Assembly (NCBI GenBank): GCA_016283575.1
Contig: JAEEND010000007.1
Span: forward strand, 62,001-126,000
Source of the DNA: Lachnospiraceae bacterium
Lineage (GTDB): Bacteria > Bacillota > Clostridia > Lachnospirales > Lachnospiraceae
Direction: 5' to 3'
DNA: 64,000 nucleotides
A program made the position numbers and the translations under genes. This document shows positions 33,858 through 42,494 of the stretch, in pieces (within the stretch, counting starts at the first letter, position 1; each line of letters begins with the position of its first letter). The notes under the pieces were generated by a model. The model saw nothing but the letters and a program-made list of their open reading frames with translations. It was not told where the DNA came from and did not search any database.

Positions 33858-36527
33858 ATGGTTAAAGACGAAGAGTTATGGGGAGAGGGCGAAGAGGTCG
33901 TAATCCTTGAGGATGAATATGAGGAAGAACCTTTAGAAACCCTTGCAGACGGAGAAGACTACGAAGAATACAACGACGAATCTTCCGTTGAAGAAAATGT
34001 TGAAGTTGAAAAAGATAACTTTGATGAGGAATCTGTTGAATATGATGACGAAGACGATGCGGGACTCGCAGGCTTCTTATCAAGTAACGGAAACCGACTT
34101 TTACTTGCTTTTGGTGCGCTTATCGCTCTTGTGCTTATCGGTATAGGTATTGCATTTGTGGGCGGAAAAGCAAGAACTCAGGAGGTTGCGGACTTTGCTG
34201 AGATAGGCGCTGATTTTAAAGAGATAGGCATCGTGGGCGAGGAGAATATTAATCTGATATTCGGTAAAGAAGCTGCAAGACTTGCCGATCTCTATGAAGC
34301 AAAAGAAAATTATGACTATGATGAAGCCGACGAAGACGGTTTCACGGTCGTTTCTCTTACAGCAACTTCTGTTCTTAAGGACCTGAAGGTTAAGTTTGTA
34401 AATTCCAAGAACAAGCTTATCGGTTCTGTTCCCTTTGAAATCGAAGTTACGACTCCCGGCGGAAAAACCGAAAAATGGGTTGATGATGATAAGGACGGTA
34501 TTATTTATAAGACCGATCTTAGCGGCGGTTCTTATTCCATTAAGCTTGTATCTCTTGACGGATACAAGGAAATGTATGAATTCTCTACTGAGAAAACTTC
34601 CGTAACCGTTAAGACCCAGCTTGATTACAAGAAGGTTGATGTCTCCAACGAGATCAAGGACGGAAGTAAGATCGATACTTCCAAGGAAGACAGTAAGGAA
34701 AATGAGACCCAGGTTGAATCCAAACTTACCGATACAGTTAAGTTTGTTATGACAGAGAAGGTTCCCAGCTCCGAAGGCTATGCCAAGGTTGATAAGAGTA
34801 ATGTAGTTGATCCTAAGGTAACTCTTTCCAGCGCATCTCTTACCAGATTTAAGAAGCTGAGTGCTACAAATAACCCAGATGAAGGAAATGGTAACGGAGG
34901 CGGTTCCGGCAACGAAGGCGGCTCAGGCAATGAAGGCGGTTCCGGCAACGAAGGTGGCTCAGGCAACGAAGGCGGCTCAGGCAATGAAGGTGGCTCAGGC
35001 AATGAAGGCGGCTCAGGCAATGAAGGTGGCTCAGGCAATGAAGGCGGTTCCGGCAATGAAGGTGGTTCCGGTAATGAAGGTGGAAATGGTGGTACAGGAG
35101 GAGAAAACTCGACTCCTGTTGCAACAGTTAGTCTTGCGGCTAATCCCACAACAATATATGTTCCAGTGGAAGGATTAACTTTGGCAACATATACAACAAT
35201 AACTTACACAGTTAGTGTTACGCCATCGGGCACCAGTTATGGTACGCCAAGCTATAGTTCTTCTAATTCGGCTGTTGCTACTGTTGATGCAAATGGTAAG
35301 GTGGTAGCAAAAGCAGAGGGTAAAACAACTATTACTTGTACAGTTACCCCTGAAGGAGGCTCACCTGCCTCAGGCACTATAGAAATTACAGTCCTTAAAG
35401 CAGGACTTACCTTAGATGTTGCTAAGAAGGTACTTTTTGTTGGAGAAAGTTTTACACTTAAGGCGACAGATACAATTTCCAATGCTACTTTTACATGGAC
35501 ATCTAGTGACACAAGTGTTGCAACGGTTAGTGATGCGGGCGTTGTTAAAGCCATTGCGGCAAAGGACACCGATAATGGCGCAGAAGTAACTATTAAAGTA
35601 ACTGACAACGCTGGTGCTAAGGCTGAAATGAAGGTAGTCGTTTATGGTGATCCTGCAAAGAACAACAGACCTCTTACCGACAAGTCCGGAAAACAGCTCT
35701 ATGTTAAGGATGGTAAGAACTATCGTAAGGCAGTTTATGCAGACTACTACAAGAATGTAGATCTTTTCGTAGAATCTGCAGTTACATATATTTACCACGG
35801 CTGGTGGACAATTGACGGAAAGACCTACTACTTTGATACCAACGGAAACAAGGTGACCGGCGAACAGGTTATTTTAGGTGCCAAATATGTATTTGGTTCC
35901 GACGGCGTATTAAAGAGCGGAACAGGAGCTTTTGGTATCGATGTTTCCAAGTTTAACGGTACCATCGACTGGAACAAGGTCGCAAAGTCCGGTGTTTCTT
36001 TTGCCATCATCAGATGCGGATACAGAGGATATACACAGGGCGGACTTATTTCTGATGAAAAGTTTGCAACCAATATCAAGAATGCCACAGCAGCGGGAGT
36101 TAAGGTTGGCGTATACTTCTTTACTCAGGCAATCAACGAAGTGGAAGCCGTAGAAGAAGCTTCAATGGCGCTTTCACAGGTTGCGGGATATAAGCTTTCA
36201 TATCCTATTTTCTTAGATGTGGAAGGCGTACCTGCAGGCGGACGTGCCAACAACCTTTCGGTAGACCAGCGTACAGCAGTCTGCGAAGCATTCTGTAAGA
36301 CTGTAACCAACGCAGGATATAAGGCCGGTGTTTATGCCAATAAGTCCTGGTTTACCAACAAGATCAACGCATCAAAACTTACCAACTATACCATCTGGCT
36401 TGCCCAGTATGCATCATCACCTACATATACCGCTACAAGATATGATATGTGGCAGTATTCCGATGCAGGCTCCATCAACGGTATCAGCGGTAACGTGGAT
36501 CTTGATCTAAGCTATGTGGGTTATTAA
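33858..36527 (+). CDS. Membrane-anchored surface GH25 lysozyme with Big_2 domains and GGSGNE repeats
   Basis: 889 residues from ATG 33858 (TTGGAGGA upstream). A strongly acidic cytosolic segment (1-75) precedes a single helix (81-103), so most of the protein is outside. Then come a carboxypeptidase-like Ig domain (SVPFEIEVTTPGGK to GGSYSIKLVSLDGY), ten GGSGNE repeats (348-407), two bacterial Ig-like Big_2 domains, a glucan-binding-like repeat (GWWTIDGKTYYFDTNGNKV) and the GH25 domain (about the last 200 residues). Catalytic acids are present: GIDVSKFNG, PIFLDVEG and the final DLDLSY. It should cut peptidoglycan between MurNAc and GlcNAc. It has its own promoter and terminator and lies just before rfbB. 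Confidence 0.92.
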   Translation: MVKDEELWGEGEEVVILEDEYEEEPLETLADGEDYEEYNDESSVEENVEVEKDNFDEESVEYDDEDDAGLAGFLSSNGNRLLLAFGALIALVLIGIGIAFVGGKARTQEVADFAEIGADFKEIGIVGEENINLIFGKEAARLADLYEAKENYDYDEADEDGFTVVSLTATSVLKDLKVKFVNSKNKLIGSVPFEIEVTTPGGKTEKWVDDDKDGIIYKTDLSGGSYSIKLVSLDGYKEMYEFSTEKTSVTVKTQLDYKKVDVSNEIKDGSKIDTSKEDSKENETQVESKLTDTVKFVMTEKVPSSEGYAKVDKSNVVDPKVTLSSASLTRFKKLSATNNPDEGNGNGGGSGNEGGSGNEGGSGNEGGSGNEGGSGNEGGSGNEGGSGNEGGSGNEGGSGNEGGSGNEGGNGGTGGENSTPVATVSLAANPTTIYVPVEGLTLATYTTITYTVSVTPSGTSYGTPSYSSSNSAVATVDANGKVVAKAEGKTTITCTVTPEGGSPASGTIEITVLKAGLTLDVAKKVLFVGESFTLKATDTISNATFTWTSSDTSVATVSDAGVVKAIAAKDTDNGAEVTIKVTDNAGAKAEMKVVVYGDPAKNNRPLTDKSGKQLYVKDGKNYRKAVYADYYKNVDLFVESAVTYIYHGWWTIDGKTYYFDTNGNKVTGEQVILGAKYVFGSDGVLKSGTGAFGIDVSKFNGTIDWNKVAKSGVSFAIIRCGYRGYTQGGLISDEKFATNIKNATAAGVKVGVYFFTQAINEVEAVEEASMALSQVAGYKLSYPIFLDVEGVPAGGRANNLSVDQRTAVCEAFCKTVTNAGYKAGVYANKSWFTNKINASKLTNYTIWLAQYASSPTYTATRYDMWQYSDAGSINGISGNVDLDLSYVGY
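34899..35078 (+). repeat. Ten tandem 18-bp repeats encoding (GGSGNE)10
   Basis: Ten in-frame 18-bp units, differing only at third positions and Ser codons (tcc or tca), encode a flexible Gly/Ser/Asn/Glu spacer between the Ig-like domain and the Big_2 domains. The reverse strand gives a Pro-rich shadow ORF. Copy number is likely to vary among strains. Confidence 0.93.
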
Positions 36528-36594
36528 GAAAATCATAAAGATTTAAGGTACTATACTTTAAAGTTAAAGAGATATCTTTTTATAGAAAGCCACG

Positions 36595-36628
36595 AAACAA
36601 TCCCGATTTATACAGGGATTGTTTTCGC
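36595..36628 (+). terminator. Terminator-like hairpin between the GH25 gene and rfbB
   Basis: 10-bp stem AAACAATCCC / GGGATTGTTT (36595-36604, 36615-36624) with a 10-nt loop and a short T-run. Confidence 0.7.
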
Positions 36629-36661
36629 GTATCAAAACACATTGAAATTTAAGGAGATTTT

Positions 36662-37741
36662 ATGAAGACTTACCTTGTAACAGGCGGCGCCGGTTTTATC
36701 GGTTCCAATTTCATCCACTACATGTTTAATAAATACGGTGATGATATCAGGATCATCAACCTTGACAAGCTTACTTACGCTGGTAACCTTGAGAATTTAA
36801 AGGACGTGGAGAACAGAAAGAATTATTCTTTTGTGAGAGCCGATATCTGTGATGCGGCAGCTGTGGAAGAAATATTTACCAAGAATGATATAGATTATGT
36901 TGTTCATTTTGCGGCTGAAAGCCACGTGGACCGTTCCATCAGAAATCCCGAAGTATTTGTTAAGACCAATGTTCTCGGAACTTTAGTAATGCTTAACAAT
37001 GCCAAGGCTTCCTGGGAGGTGTCCGACGGAGTGTACAAGGAAGGTAAGAAGTTTTTACATGTATCCACCGATGAGGTATACGGTTCCCTTGAAGAAGACG
37101 GAGGTTACTTCTACGAGACCACACCTTACCAGCCTCACAGCCCCTATTCAGCAAGTAAGGCAAGCTCAGACCTGCTTGTTAAGGCTTATATGGATACTTA
37201 TAAATTCCCTGCCAACATCACAAACTGCTCCAACAACTACGGACCTTACCAGTTCCCCGAAAAGCTCATTCCTCTTATCATCAATAATGCGCTTCAGGGA
37301 AAGAAGCTTCCTGTATACGGCGACGGCAAGAATGTGCGTGACTGGCTCTATGTTATGGACCATGCCAAGGCCATCGATATGGTGATCAATGACGGAAAGC
37401 TTTTCGAAACCTACAATGTTGGCGGACACAATGAAAAGCAGAATATTGAAATAATTCACATTATTCTTGATACTTTACGCGAAATGCTTCCCGATTCCGA
37501 TCCTCGTAAAAAGAATGTATCCGAGGACCTTATCACATATGTGGAAGACAGAAAGGGACATGACAGAAGATATGCCATCGCTCCCGATAAGATCAAAAAA
37601 GAAATTGGCTGGTATCCCGAAACCATGTTTAAAGATGGTATCAAGGAAACCATTAAATGGTATTTCGAGCACGAAGACTGGATGAAAAATGTAACCAGCG
37701 GTGACTATGTGAAATACGTAAGCGAAATGTATAAGATGTAA
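36662..37741 (+). CDS. rfbB: dTDP-glucose 4,6-dehydratase
   Basis: 359 residues, AAGGAG before the ATG. A short-chain dehydrogenase-like enzyme that oxidises, dehydrates and reduces dTDP-glucose to dTDP-4-keto-6-deoxyglucose. Visible features: NAD-binding [45 protein letters not shown] (catalytic Thr, Asp, Glu region) and [10 protein letters not shown] (catalytic Tyr and Lys). It begins the second polysaccharide block; rfbA follows after 13 nt. Its product can go to RfbC (rhamnose route) or WecE (Fuc4N route). Confidence 0.97.
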   Translation: MKTYLVTGGAGFIGSNFIHYMFNKYGDDIRIINLDKLTYAGNLENLKDVENRKNYSFVRADICDAAAVEEIFTKNDIDYVVHFAAESHVDRSIRNPEVFVKTNVLGTLVMLNNAKASWEVSDGVYKEGKKFLHVSTDEVYGSLEEDGGYFYETTPYQPHSPYSASKASSDLLVKAYMDTYKFPANITNCSNNYGPYQFPEKLIPLIINNALQGKKLPVYGDGKNVRDWLYVMDHAKAIDMVINDGKLFETYNVGGHNEKQNIEIIHIILDTLREMLPDSDPRKKNVSEDLITYVEDRKGHDRRYAIAPDKIKKEIGWYPETMFKDGIKETIKWYFEHEDWMKNVTSGDYVKYVSEMYKM

Positions 37742-37754
37742 TTACGGAGGCGTT

Positions 37755-38633
37755 ATGAAAGGTATTATCCTTGCCGGAGGATCCGGAACAAGACTTTATC
37801 CACTTACCAAGGCTATATCCAAGCAGATCATGCCTGTATATGATAAGCCCATGATCTATTATCCCCTGTCAACTCTTATGCTTGCGGGAATAAGGGAAGT
37901 ACTTATTATTTCTACTCCCAGAGATTTGCCTGTATTTAAAGAACTTTTCGGCGACGGAAGTCAGCTCGGAATGAGATTTGAATATGCGGTTCAGGAAACT
38001 CCCAGAGGCCTTGCAGATGCCTTTATCATAGGTGCCGACTTCATCGGAAATGATGCGGTTGCATTGGTGCTCGGTGACAATATTTTCTACGGCCAGAGCT
38101 TTTCAAGAGTATTGAGACAGGCTTTGGAGCGTACGGAATCTACTCCCGGCGCTACGATCTTCGGTTATTATGTACGTGACCCCAGAGAATACGGCGTTGT
38201 GGAATTCGATGAAACCGGAAAGGCTTTATCCATTGAAGAAAAGCCTGAAAATCCCAAGAGTAATTATGCTGTCCCCGGACTTTATTTTTATGATAATGAC
38301 GTAGTGGAGATCGCTAAGAATGTTAAGCCCTCCAAGCGTGGCGAGATCGAAATTACCAGTATCAACAATGAATATTTGCGTCGCGGAACCCTTCAGGTTG
38401 AAAAGCTCGGCCGTGGTTTTGCATGGCTTGATACCGGTAATCATGATGCACTTTTAGATGCGGCTGATTTCGTGGCAGCATTTCAGAAGCGTCAGGGACT
38501 CTATATTTCCTGTATTGAAGAAATAGCTTATAAGAGAGGCTTTATCTCAAAAGAACAGCTTTTAAAGCTTGCCGAGCCTCTTATGAAGACCGATTACGGC
38601 AAATATCTTGTTGAGGTTGCAAATGGACTCTAG
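37755..38633 (+). CDS. rfbA: Glucose-1-phosphate thymidylyltransferase
   Basis: 292 residues, full length. The nucleotidyltransferase signature [17 protein letters not shown] is at the N-terminus, followed by [40 protein letters not shown] and [14 protein letters not shown]. It joins glucose-1-phosphate and dTTP to dTDP-glucose. The glucose-1-phosphate probably comes from the phosphoglucomutase at 48538. Its last 11 bases overlap the GH25-like pseudoenzyme gene. Confidence 0.97.
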   Translation: MKGIILAGGSGTRLYPLTKAISKQIMPVYDKPMIYYPLSTLMLAGIREVLIISTPRDLPVFKELFGDGSQLGMRFEYAVQETPRGLADAFIIGADFIGNDAVALVLGDNIFYGQSFSRVLRQALERTESTPGATIFGYYVRDPREYGVVEFDETGKALSIEEKPENPKSNYAVPGLYFYDNDVVEIAKNVKPSKRGEIEITSINNEYLRRGTLQVEKLGRGFAWLDTGNHDALLDAADFVAAFQKRQGLYISCIEEIAYKRGFISKEQLLKLAEPLMKTDYGKYLVEVANGL

Positions 38634-39876
38634 GCTGAAAAGACAGGTGGTTTTGATTACAAGTTTCGGCGTGCTTATGGTGCTTGCCATCGTAGGCTTC
38701 GCCAATAAGGATTCTTTTTACAAAAAGAAAGCCGATGTAACGCGCGAGGAGGTTTCCGTGGAAGCCCCCGCTAAAACCACGGACTATTACAGCTGGAGAA
38801 ACAACGAAGATTTCTTTGATGATGAAGAAACTACCGTAGCCAATCGTATTTTAGAAGAAATGAATACTCTTTCCATGAGAGTTACAAGTGTTGAAAGGGA
38901 CATTCACATCGAAGTACTTGGCTATGACGGCGAACCTTACAAAGATATTCCTTTTGAATTTGTAATAACCGGACCTGAAAAAAATCAGGAAAAAGAATTT
39001 GTAAATAAAGATGAAAGCGGTTTATTTATCATTTCGGGAGTTGAGCCAGGCAGTTATTCCGTTATATTAAAACCTGTTCCCGGCATGAACGTACCCGAAG
39101 TTCCTTCCGTTGTGGAGGTATATGATAAAGTCCGCTATACCAAGATACTTGATATAAGATATAAGATCTACGGAGAGTCCGAAGTCAATGAAGACATGGA
39201 CGATTTAATGATACTTACTTCCCTTGATGAAAGCGCCCGTAACCAGTATACGGAAATAGGTTCTTTTGAAAAGGACAGCTGCTACTACGGGTTAACATTA
39301 TCGAGTGATTATGAAAATGTGGACTGGCAGGCTTTATATGACGGAGGCGTTCGTTTTGTGATCCTGAGAGCAGGATACAGGGGAGCTTCTTCAGGCAAGC
39401 TGGTGGAAGACAGTAAGTTTAAAGAGTACGCAAAGCAGGCGATATCCCATGGCCTTGATGTGGGAGCCTATTTCTTCACTCAGGCAGTTAACCGTGTGGA
39501 AGCCGTGGAAGAAGCAAGCGCCGTGCTTACCATGGCGGAAGATCTTAACATCACATATCCCATATTTATAAGATGCGACAGCGCAGGCGGTATGGGAAGA
39601 GCCGATAATCTTGATACGGAGGCCCGCACCGAGGTTGCCGAGGCTTTCTGTGAAACCATTAAAAACGCAGGATACGAAAGCGGAGTTTATTTATCAAAGA
39701 ATTGGCTTAAAACCAATCTTGATGCAGACAGAATTGAACAGTATACTTTGTGGATCTCAGATTTGAAGAGAGAACCCTCTGTCAATGACGTGTTCTTTGA
39801 TTTCTGGGAATATTCCGTAAAGGGCGAACTTCCCGGTATTGAAGGCGATGTTTCACTTAGTATAAGATATAGATAA
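38623..39876 (+). CDS. Membrane-anchored GH25-like protein lacking catalytic residues
   Basis: 417 residues from ATG 38623 (GAGG 6 nt upstream), overlapping rfbA by 11 bp. One helix (about 8-28), a carboxypeptidase-like Ig domain ([13 protein letters not shown] to [10 protein letters not shown]), then a GH25-type barrel that aligns along its length with the lysozyme at 33858 ([38 protein letters not shown]). The active-site acids are all replaced: GLTLSS for [14 protein letters not shown] for PIFLDVEG, and VSLSIRY for VDLDLSY. It cannot be a normal lysozyme. It may bind peptidoglycan or the polysaccharide at the membrane. Its place between rfbA and rfbC argues for a role in the pathway. Confidence 0.85.
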   Translation: MDSRLKRQVVLITSFGVLMVLAIVGFANKDSFYKKKADVTREEVSVEAPAKTTDYYSWRNNEDFFDDEETTVANRILEEMNTLSMRVTSVERDIHIEVLGYDGEPYKDIPFEFVITGPEKNQEKEFVNKDESGLFIISGVEPGSYSVILKPVPGMNVPEVPSVVEVYDKVRYTKILDIRYKIYGESEVNEDMDDLMILTSLDESARNQYTEIGSFEKDSCYYGLTLSSDYENVDWQALYDGGVRFVILRAGYRGASSGKLVEDSKFKEYAKQAISHGLDVGAYFFTQAVNRVEAVEEASAVLTMAEDLNITYPIFIRCDSAGGMGRADNLDTEARTEVAEAFCETIKNAGYESGVYLSKNWLKTNLDADRIEQYTLWISDLKREPSVNDVFFDFWEYSVKGELPGIEGDVSLSIRYR

Positions 39877-39886
39877 GGAGTTATTT

Positions 39887-40450
39887 ATGAAGATTACAGT
39901 TGAGAATACCCCTATAGAAGGAGTTAAGATCGTTACACCCAGGGTATTTAACGATGAGCGTGGATATTTTATGGAGACCTACCAGGCAGAAGACTTTAAA
40001 GAAGCCGGTATTGATGTGGATTTTGTGCAGGACAATCAGTCAGCTTCCTGCAAAGGTGTACTGAGAGGCCTTCATTTTCAGAAGAACTTCCCCCAGGATA
40101 AGCTCGTAAGAGTCATAAAAGGTTCTGTATTTGATGTATGTGTTGACCTTCGTGAAGGTTCAAAGACCTTTGGCAAGTGGGTGGGAGTTGAACTTACGGA
40201 AGATAACAAGAAGCAGTTATTTATTCCCAAGGGCTTTGCTCACGGATTTCTGGTTCTTTCCGATTATGCTGAATTTGTTTATAAATGTTCGGATTTCTAT
40301 CATCCCAATGATGAAGGCGGAATTATCTACAATGATCCTGAGATCGGCATTGAATGGCCCATGGATGAAAACACAAAGCTTATAATGTCAGAAAAGGACC
40401 CTAAGTGGGGAACACTTGCAGATTATGTCAAAGATAGATTTGAAAAGTAA
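39887..40450 (+). CDS. rfbC: dTDP-4-dehydrorhamnose 3,5-epimerase
   Basis: 187 residues, AAGGAG upstream. Cupin-fold epimerase with TPRVFNDERGYFMETY, QDNQSASCKGVLRGLHFQ (catalytic His), GSVFDVCVDLREGSKTFGKW, IPKGFAHGFLVLSDYAEFVYKC and the ending IEWP. It epimerises dTDP-4-keto-6-deoxyglucose at C3 and C5 on the way to dTDP-L-rhamnose. The last enzyme, RfbD, is not in the window and must lie elsewhere if rhamnose is made. The wzm gene overlaps its 3' end. Confidence 0.96.
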   Translation: MKITVENTPIEGVKIVTPRVFNDERGYFMETYQAEDFKEAGIDVDFVQDNQSASCKGVLRGLHFQKNFPQDKLVRVIKGSVFDVCVDLREGSKTFGKWVGVELTEDNKKQLFIPKGFAHGFLVLSDYAEFVYKCSDFYHPNDEGGIIYNDPEIGIEWPMDENTKLIMSEKDPKWGTLADYVKDRFEK

Positions 40451-41225
40451 CAGAAAGCTTATTTGGACGCTTTCAAAGAACGATTTTAAAACAAGATATG
40501 CAGGATCTTATTTAGGTGCGGTATGGGCAATGGTACAGCCCGTAATAACCGTGCTTATGTATTATATAGTTTTTGATAAGATTTTTCAGTCAAGAAGCGA
40601 AGCAGTAGCAGGGGATACACCAATCCCCTACGTGCTTTTTCTTACAGCAGGGCTCGTTCCCTGGTTCTATTTTTCTGAGGGCTTAATGCAAGGAACTCTG
40701 GCCCTTACCCAATACGATTATCTGGTAAAAAAGGTGGTTTTTAATATCGATATACTGCCCGTTATAAAGGTAACTGCAGCAACCTTTATTCATGGTTTCT
40801 TTGCTGTGGTATTGCTTGTGATCGCATCGGTATATCATTATTATCCCACCATTTATACCATTCAGATAGTTTATTACAGCATATGCCTGTACTTACTGAT
40901 ATTATCCTTTTCATATATCACATCGGCAATAATGGTATTCTTCAGGGATATATCCCAGATCATATCAATAATCCTTCAGATAGGAATGTGGGCAACACCT
41001 ATTCTTTGGAATATCGGTAAGCTTTCGCCCACATGGCAGATGATATTAAAGATAAATCCATTAGTTTACATAATATCAGGGTACAGAACCTCCATATGTG
41101 AACAGAAGTGGTTTTTCCATGATTGGAAATATACGTTATATTTCTGGTGCTTCGTGGGAGTGTTCTACTTCCTCGGAAGAAGATTATTTACCCGATTAAA
41201 AGTCCATTTTGCAGATGTTTTATAA
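40425..41225 (+). CDS. wzm: Polysaccharide ABC-2 exporter permease
   Basis: 266 residues from ATG 40425; it overlaps rfbC by 26 bp and an in-frame TTG at 40416 or 40440 is also possible. About six helices are visible. TLSKNDFKTRYAGSYLGAVWAMVQPVITVLMYY is the typical start of Wzm/RfbA-type ABC-2 permeases, and AMVFFRDISQIISIILQIGMWATPI the typical middle. With Wzt it exports a finished, lipid-linked polysaccharide across the plasma membrane. The next gene encodes its ATPase. Confidence 0.93.
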   Translation: MSKIDLKSNRKLIWTLSKNDFKTRYAGSYLGAVWAMVQPVITVLMYYIVFDKIFQSRSEAVAGDTPIPYVLFLTAGLVPWFYFSEGLMQGTLALTQYDYLVKKVVFNIDILPVIKVTAATFIHGFFAVVLLVIASVYHYYPTIYTIQIVYYSICLYLLILSFSYITSAIMVFFRDISQIISIILQIGMWATPILWNIGKLSPTWQMILKINPLVYIISGYRTSICEQKWFFHDWKYTLYFWCFVGVFYFLGRRLFTRLKVHFADVL

Positions 41226-41250
41226 AAGTTAAATTAGGATTAGACAAAAT

Positions 41251-42492
41251 ATGACACAAGAAACAGCCATTAAAATCGACAATGTCAAAAAACTTTATAA
41301 GCTGTATAACGGCAACAAAGCCCGTGTTTTAGACGCATTGGGACTCTTTAAGAAAAAAGAGTTATATAAACCCCATTATGCTCTTAAGAGAGTGAGCCTT
41401 GACATATACAAGGGTGAGACCGTGGGAATCATCGGAACCAACGGCTCCGGAAAATCCACGTTATTGAAAATAATAACAGGTGTTTTAAATCCTACGGAGG
41501 GTTCCGTCGAGGTTAACGGACGTATCTCCGCACTGCTTGAACTCGGTGCCGGATTCAATATGGAATACAATGGTATCGAGAATGTTTATTTAAACGGTAC
41601 CATGATGGGCTTCTCCAAAAAGGAAATCGATGAAAAGCTTCCTTCTATTTTGGAATTTGCTGATATCGGTGATTATGTTTATCAGCCCGTTAAGACTTAT
41701 TCAAGCGGAATGTTTGTGCGACTTGCTTTTGCTGTGGCAATAAATATCGATCCCGAGATACTTATTGTTGATGAAGCTCTTTCTGTAGGTGACGTATTTT
41801 TCCAGTCAAAGTGCTATCATAAATTTGAAGAATTTAAAGCTAACGGAAAGACTATTATTTTTGTGTCCCACGATCTAAGCTCCATTTCCAAGTACTGTGA
41901 CAGGGTAATGGTCTTAAATAAGGGAGAAAAGCTTGCCGAAGGTAAGCCCAAGGAAATGATAGATGTCTACAAGCAGGTTCTTGTAGGACAGTATGCCAAA
42001 GAAAAAGAAAAGATCGATTTTGAGACAGAGAATCATGAATTACTGGAATATGGTAACGGTGATGCTTTCATAAAAGATTATTATCTCACGGATGAAAACG
42101 GCACAAAGACTACGGCCATCATCAAGGGAAGCAAGTTTACCATACATTTAAGGGTTCACTTTGAACATGATGTTAAGGATCCCATATTCACATATAAATT
42201 TGTAAATGCCAAGGGAGTTGAAATAACCGGTACCAATACAATGTACGAGAAGGTCTTCGTAGCTGAAGCAAAGGCCGGTGATGATTATGATATCACCTTT
42301 ACGCAGAACATGAATCTTCAGGGCGGAGAGTATATCATGTCTTTTGGATGTACAGGCTATGATGGTGATACATTTGTTGTTTATCACAGAATGTACTATG
42401 CATTAAGCGTCCAGGTAATTTCAGACAAAGATACCGTGGGCTATTACGATATGATGAGCGATACCAAGGTAAGTAAAGCGCTTAAGGATTGA
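41251..42492 (+). CDS. wzt: Polysaccharide ABC exporter ATPase with C-terminal cargo-binding domain
   Basis: 413 residues. ATPase part (1-250): Walker A GTNGSGKST, ISALLELGAGFNMEYNGIENV (Wzt type), signature YSSGMFVRLAFAVAI, Walker B ILIVDEALSVGDVFFQSKC and H-loop FVSHDLSSISKYC. Residues about 275-405 form a beta-rich Wzt_C-like domain (KGSKFTIHLRVHFEHDVKDP, NLQGGEYIMSFGCTGYDGD). In E. coli O8/O9a this domain recognises the capped non-reducing end of the chain before export. Its presence suggests cap-dependent export here, and the next gene is a candidate capping enzyme. Confidence 0.94.
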   Translation: MTQETAIKIDNVKKLYKLYNGNKARVLDALGLFKKKELYKPHYALKRVSLDIYKGETVGIIGTNGSGKSTLLKIITGVLNPTEGSVEVNGRISALLELGAGFNMEYNGIENVYLNGTMMGFSKKEIDEKLPSILEFADIGDYVYQPVKTYSSGMFVRLAFAVAINIDPEILIVDEALSVGDVFFQSKCYHKFEEFKANGKTIIFVSHDLSSISKYCDRVMVLNKGEKLAEGKPKEMIDVYKQVLVGQYAKEKEKIDFETENHELLEYGNGDAFIKDYYLTDENGTKTTAIIKGSKFTIHLRVHFEHDVKDPIFTYKFVNAKGVEITGTNTMYEKVFVAEAKAGDDYDITFTQNMNLQGGEYIMSFGCTGYDGDTFVVYHRMYYALSVQVISDKDTVGYYDMMSDTKVSKALKD

Positions 42493-42494
42493 TT

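Noticed and set aside
34778-35149. Minus-strand Pro-rich ORF (PPSLPE repeats)
   Set aside because: It is the antisense shadow of the GGSGNE repeats of the lysozyme gene.
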